Source: Cryptomeria japonica (taxonomy: Eukaryota; Streptophyta; Pinopsida; Cupressales; Cupressaceae). From it: DNA of 64,000 nt. Where the stretch lies: positions 62,001-126,000 of the forward strand of contig NW_026729139.1 of the NCBI RefSeq assembly GCF_030272615.1, written 5' to 3'. The stretch's first letter is position 1, and each line of letters opens with the position of its first letter. Below are positions 60,780 to 64,000 of this stretch, in pieces. A program made the translations under genes and the position numbers. The notes under the pieces were generated by a model. That model did not search any database, had not been told where the DNA came from, and saw only the letters and a program-made list of their open reading frames with translations.

Positions 60780-61790
60780 TAAGTATTGTTCGAGCCAACC
60801 AAAGCTACCACATAGTCAAAAAGGGGAGCATCAAAGCCCAAGATGGGAACCTGGTAGTTAGGTGAAAGAGAATCTAGGACCAAATAAGGGATGAGTCTTG
60901 TACTCAAAAGAACCCTAAAAGTATCCGACAAGAGATCAGCAACATGCACAACAAACAAATAAATAACAACCAAAGGACAAACCTTAGCAGCCTGAGGAGT
61001 AGGTGACTTTGTAGGAACCACTAGGGCCAAAATATCATGAGTTGAAGAATCTAGGGGAATCAGTGAGGAGGGTTCCATTTCAAAAAAAGAGCCTGAGTTT
61101 GAAATCACAGGAAATAGTTTGTGATGACATCTATCTACATCCTTCCACCGGGTAGGAGAAGACCATGGACAAGAACCACAACCTTGGATAGGAAGAGGCT
61201 AGGTGCCTCATCGCAAAGCAATGACAACATCTGAATGGGAGCCCTTCACAGTCCAAGAATTGCCTCCACTTGATCTATTTGAACATAAGAGAGATCTCAA
61301 CAAGAAGGGGTTTAGAGAGATCAAGATCCACTAAAATTCATGCAAATGAAGTATAGAAGAAGACACTAGTATTAGGGTCAACCTTGATAAGGTGGCCTAG
61401 TTTGTTATTCATGGATTCATAAGCAACAATGCAACAAAAATGAAACAAAGGTTAGGAAGATAGACCTAAGTAGGAGAGACATAACAAAGTCCACCAAGGG
61501 ATTAAAAGATGGAGTCCAAAAAGATATTGACAAAGCCTGAGTGTCCCATTTCCAATGGCCCATAGAGAGGATAAAACCCCTATCATCTGTGTTATCAAAG
61601 TAGATGATAGAAAACTCACAAGAGAAAAGATAGATTTCCAACTTACTAGAGAAGAAAGGGTTCCACTAAGCCAAAATCTAGGAGTGAAATGAATGGAGCG
61701 CTGCCCACATTTGGTTGAATCTACCAATTGGCATAATTTATTTGTAGTAGGAAATACAGTCAAGAACCTCCTTGCCCAGAGTCACTTCTG
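60780..61790 (-). pseudogene. LINE ORF1 relic (DUF4283-like plus degenerate zinc knuckle)
   Basis: On the minus strand the piece LEIYLFSCEFSIIYFDNTDD with GHWKWDTQALSISFWTPSFNP (about 61645-61490) has the layout of a DUF4283 core. After frame changes it is followed by DLSKPLLVEISL and FLDCEGLPFRCCHCFAMRHLASSY (about 61320-61190). That matches the knuckle region of such ORF1s, but the last cysteine is replaced by tyrosine. A 109-codon frame downstream (61108-60779), Ser/Pro/Val-rich, may be the C-terminal tail. There are many stops. The family is probably different from the other three LINEs. The assignment rests on motif spacing only. Confidence 0.6.
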
Positions 61791-61799
61791 GAACAAAGG

Positions 61800-63238
61800 A
61801 GGCTTGTGGAAAGAATTTTGTTAAAGGAGTCGAAGGACTACACTAGGTTTTTCAAAGCAAATCAACAAAAAAAATTTAATGCAACAAGTTTACCGAAGCA
61901 CTAGCTTATAGGGCAACCAAGTGGATGTGCGACTGGGAAGGAGAATTGGAAATTTTGAAAACAATATTGCAGGTAGGGGAGTCTTCACAAATAGGGGAAT
62001 TGTTGCAGGTGGCAACAAGCAGGAGCGTCAAGTTTGAATTTCACAGTGGAGAGGCCATGGTCGGGACCCATTGCAGGAGTATCATAATGCCAGTTCACTA
62101 GTTTTGGAGTGGATTTTAGTTTTTTTTGTAGTTTCAAGCATCTCTCTATAGCAAGAATCTACATAGTTGATAAAAATTGCAAAATTCAAGTTTCTATATT
62201 TGTACAATTTCATTACCAAGGGAAAATCTTCAATAAAAAATTCATTATTTAAAATTGGTGAAAGTTGGGCTCAAATATTTTTGCAAGGATAATACTAGGG
62301 AGAATTATGAAAAGAAAATTAAGTAGATTTTCAAGTGCATGATAGAAAGGGCAGAGAAATATGATAAGTAGACTTTGTAGGAAAAAACATAAAAAATCAG
62401 GTGAATAAGACCTTGAAAAAGGTTTAGTTCAAATGAGTCTCAACAAAGGGTTGATGATGTCATTATGATAGTTATCAATGAGAAGGTTCACAAAAAATAC
62501 AAGTGATCCAATTACTTAAGTTTAAAAGTTGTAGTTCAACTAGGAAATTTGCATATATTCATAATTTAAATAGAACTTATGGGAAAACCCAACTTGAAAA
62601 TAATTTGCAAGAAAGGTTATTTGAACTACATATGGGTTAATCAAAAGGATAAAACTTGCAAAGGCATAACATTCTTATCTTAGAAAATTTAATAAAAAAC
62701 TCTAGAAGAAACTAGGCCTAACATTTTTTGTTCTACCCAATAGTGTTGAGAATTTTGGCAAGGGATCATCTAGATTGGATGTATTAGATCAATTATCAAC
62801 AAATGGGTAAATATGGCCAAATGTAGGCTTATGACATATATAATAATGAAAAATGGAACACAAAAAAATGTAGTTCCAACAATGTCATAGAATATTTGAC
62901 GATATTTTTGCTTAAGCCTCTAAAACACAACATTCATTAGTTCCCCAAGTGTGGTGATTTTTTGGTGATTATTTTGAGAATTTTGTTTAGGTTGTCCTTG
63001 AGGGACTAAAATTATGTTGACATCATGAGATGTTGTTGTACTTTTATTGATTTTTTTATGTGTTTATTACTTGTACATGTTTAGTATTAATGACATCATT
63101 ACTAACAATATTCTTATTTTCAACCAAAAATTATGGCTTGTCAATGAAGTATTTATCATTAGTTTCCTTGTATATATTGACTAAGCCTTTACCTATAAAA
63201 TATTGATGAGTTGTTTTTTAGGTATTGACCAAGGAATG
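61800..63238. other. No gene recognised; possibly degraded element sequence
   Basis: The stretch is AT-rich with no clear motif in six frames. It may belong to the gypsy element whose gag relic lies just upstream on the minus strand. Confidence 0.5.
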
Positions 63239-63241
63239 TCG

Positions 63242-63640
63242 CTAATAAGACCTCTCCACCATTGAAAGTATGTTGCAAAAATCGTACCATTTATATTGTT
63301 TGGAATTATAGTGATCTAGGATATTGATCTCATGTTTAACTTTATAGGATAGATGAGAAAAAAAAACTCTATATAAATCCACAAAGATTGAGATGGAACC
63401 TCGAGAAAGATGGATGAACCTATCAAGGGCTTTTCCTACTAGGGTATGGAGAAAAAATTGAGGCAAGTATTTATCATTGCATTCTACTTCCTAGCTTGCC
63501 ATGAAGAATTAGTTAATATGATCTTAGGAGTCTCATATTCCTTTGTACTTATCACATTTGGATGTTTCAAAATATTGGCAGAAAGGCATAATATTCATGG
63601 ATCAATCAAATAGATAATGATACATCTGTGCAAATGTATT
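63242..63640 (-). pseudogene. Ty3/gypsy gag relic
   Basis: The minus strand reads YFETSKCDKYKGI, then DHIN and FFMAS with stops between. A 74-codon open part (63466-63242) follows, LPQFFLHTLVGKALDRFIHL, SRGSISIFVDLYRVFFSHLS and YKVKHEINILDHYNSKQ. The order of a glycine-turn, an 'ALxxF..L' helix, 'SI.SF.DL...F..HF' and a 'K.....L....Q' tail is the usual retrotransposon gag core of plant gypsy elements. No pol was identified downstream. Confidence 0.6.
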
Positions 63641-64000
63641 GTGTTTCTTTTTTTTTCCTCCAATGTCATTTACTTTTTTCACAAAGTTCTTCGAACATCT
63701 TTATACCTTCATGACCTATTAAGAGGGCATTATCACATCGTCATTTTTTATTTTATTTTAATGTTATTTTGAAGAAGGGAAAAATGTAGACACCTAATAT
63801 CAACACTTTATTGATTTTTTTATTAAACCTAAATCACCTATCATTTTCCATAATAATCCACCATTTCAAGCACTTCCATTAATTAAATAATATATTATTA
63901 TTTACATAGTATTCCCTCATCACTAATGTTGATCAAAATATTGCATTATTTAATTAATATGCATTACCACATATATTAATTAAATTTCTTCCACTAAAAA
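63641..64000. other. AT-rich sequence with a possible LTR edge
   Basis: TGTAGACACC at 63785, preceded by GAAGGGAAAAA, resembles the border of some plant gypsy LTRs. No partner repeat is in the window, so this is only suggestive. Otherwise nothing is seen. Confidence 0.25.

Noticed and set aside
1-64000. A new multi-gene system in the window
   Set aside because: All recognisable coding sequence belongs to one receptor kinase family or to known types of retroelement. The only unassigned coding relic (21541-23597 and its copy) is decayed and sits in a transposon context.

Overview
The window is nuclear DNA of a land plant. The evidence is a receptor-like kinase gene with 15 exons and short GT-AG introns, Ty1/copia elements primed by initiator Met-tRNA, Ty3/gypsy remnants, and L1-type LINEs whose ORF1 carries a DUF4283-like domain. 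The AT-rich base composition, the high repeat load and the gene-poor spacing suggest a large seed-plant genome. A gymnosperm is plausible, but the sequence does not prove it.

The main structure is a tandem segmental duplication of about 22 kb. The left unit (1 to about 23597) and the right unit (about 36938 to 58385) share the same order: a malectin/LRR receptor kinase, a 2-3 kb AT-rich 3' flank, a 3'-truncated L1-type LINE, and a decayed Ty3/gypsy pol with a long spacer and an unidentified downstream coding relic. The left kinase is a pseudogene because of a stop in the kinase domain. It is cut by the window edge. The right kinase (35749-45073) can be read from ATG to stop as 15 exons totalling 2664 nt (887 aa) with no disruption.

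Each unit then gained its own insertions. In the left unit a 7.7 kb copia element with about 1.5 kb LTRs sits inside LINE ORF1 (6654-14397). In the right unit a 5.1 kb copia element with 250-bp LTRs sits antisense in intron 8 of the kinase gene (38118-43215). Its LTRs differ at one base, it has a perfect GTTCT target duplication, and it carries a 1334-codon pol frame.

The spacer between the units (23600-35750) holds an intact miniature LTR element (TRIM, 23606-23978, target duplication ACACA). It also holds AT-rich sequence, two L1-type LINEs of different families joined in inverted orientation near 30490 with both 3' halves missing, a CT-rich microsatellite, and the upstream region of the right kinase gene. 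Beyond 58385 only faint relics are visible: a LINE ORF1 piece near 61 kb and a gypsy gag piece near 63.4 kb, both on the minus strand.

The only gene likely to serve the host is the right receptor kinase, a predicted plasma-membrane RD kinase with a malectin-like ectodomain. Everything else recognisable is transposon sequence in various states of decay. I saw no evidence of a new multi-gene system. The most notable items are the young intronic copia, the intact TRIM, the promoter-like copy downstream of the kinase, and the asymmetric C-to-T decay between the duplicated units.
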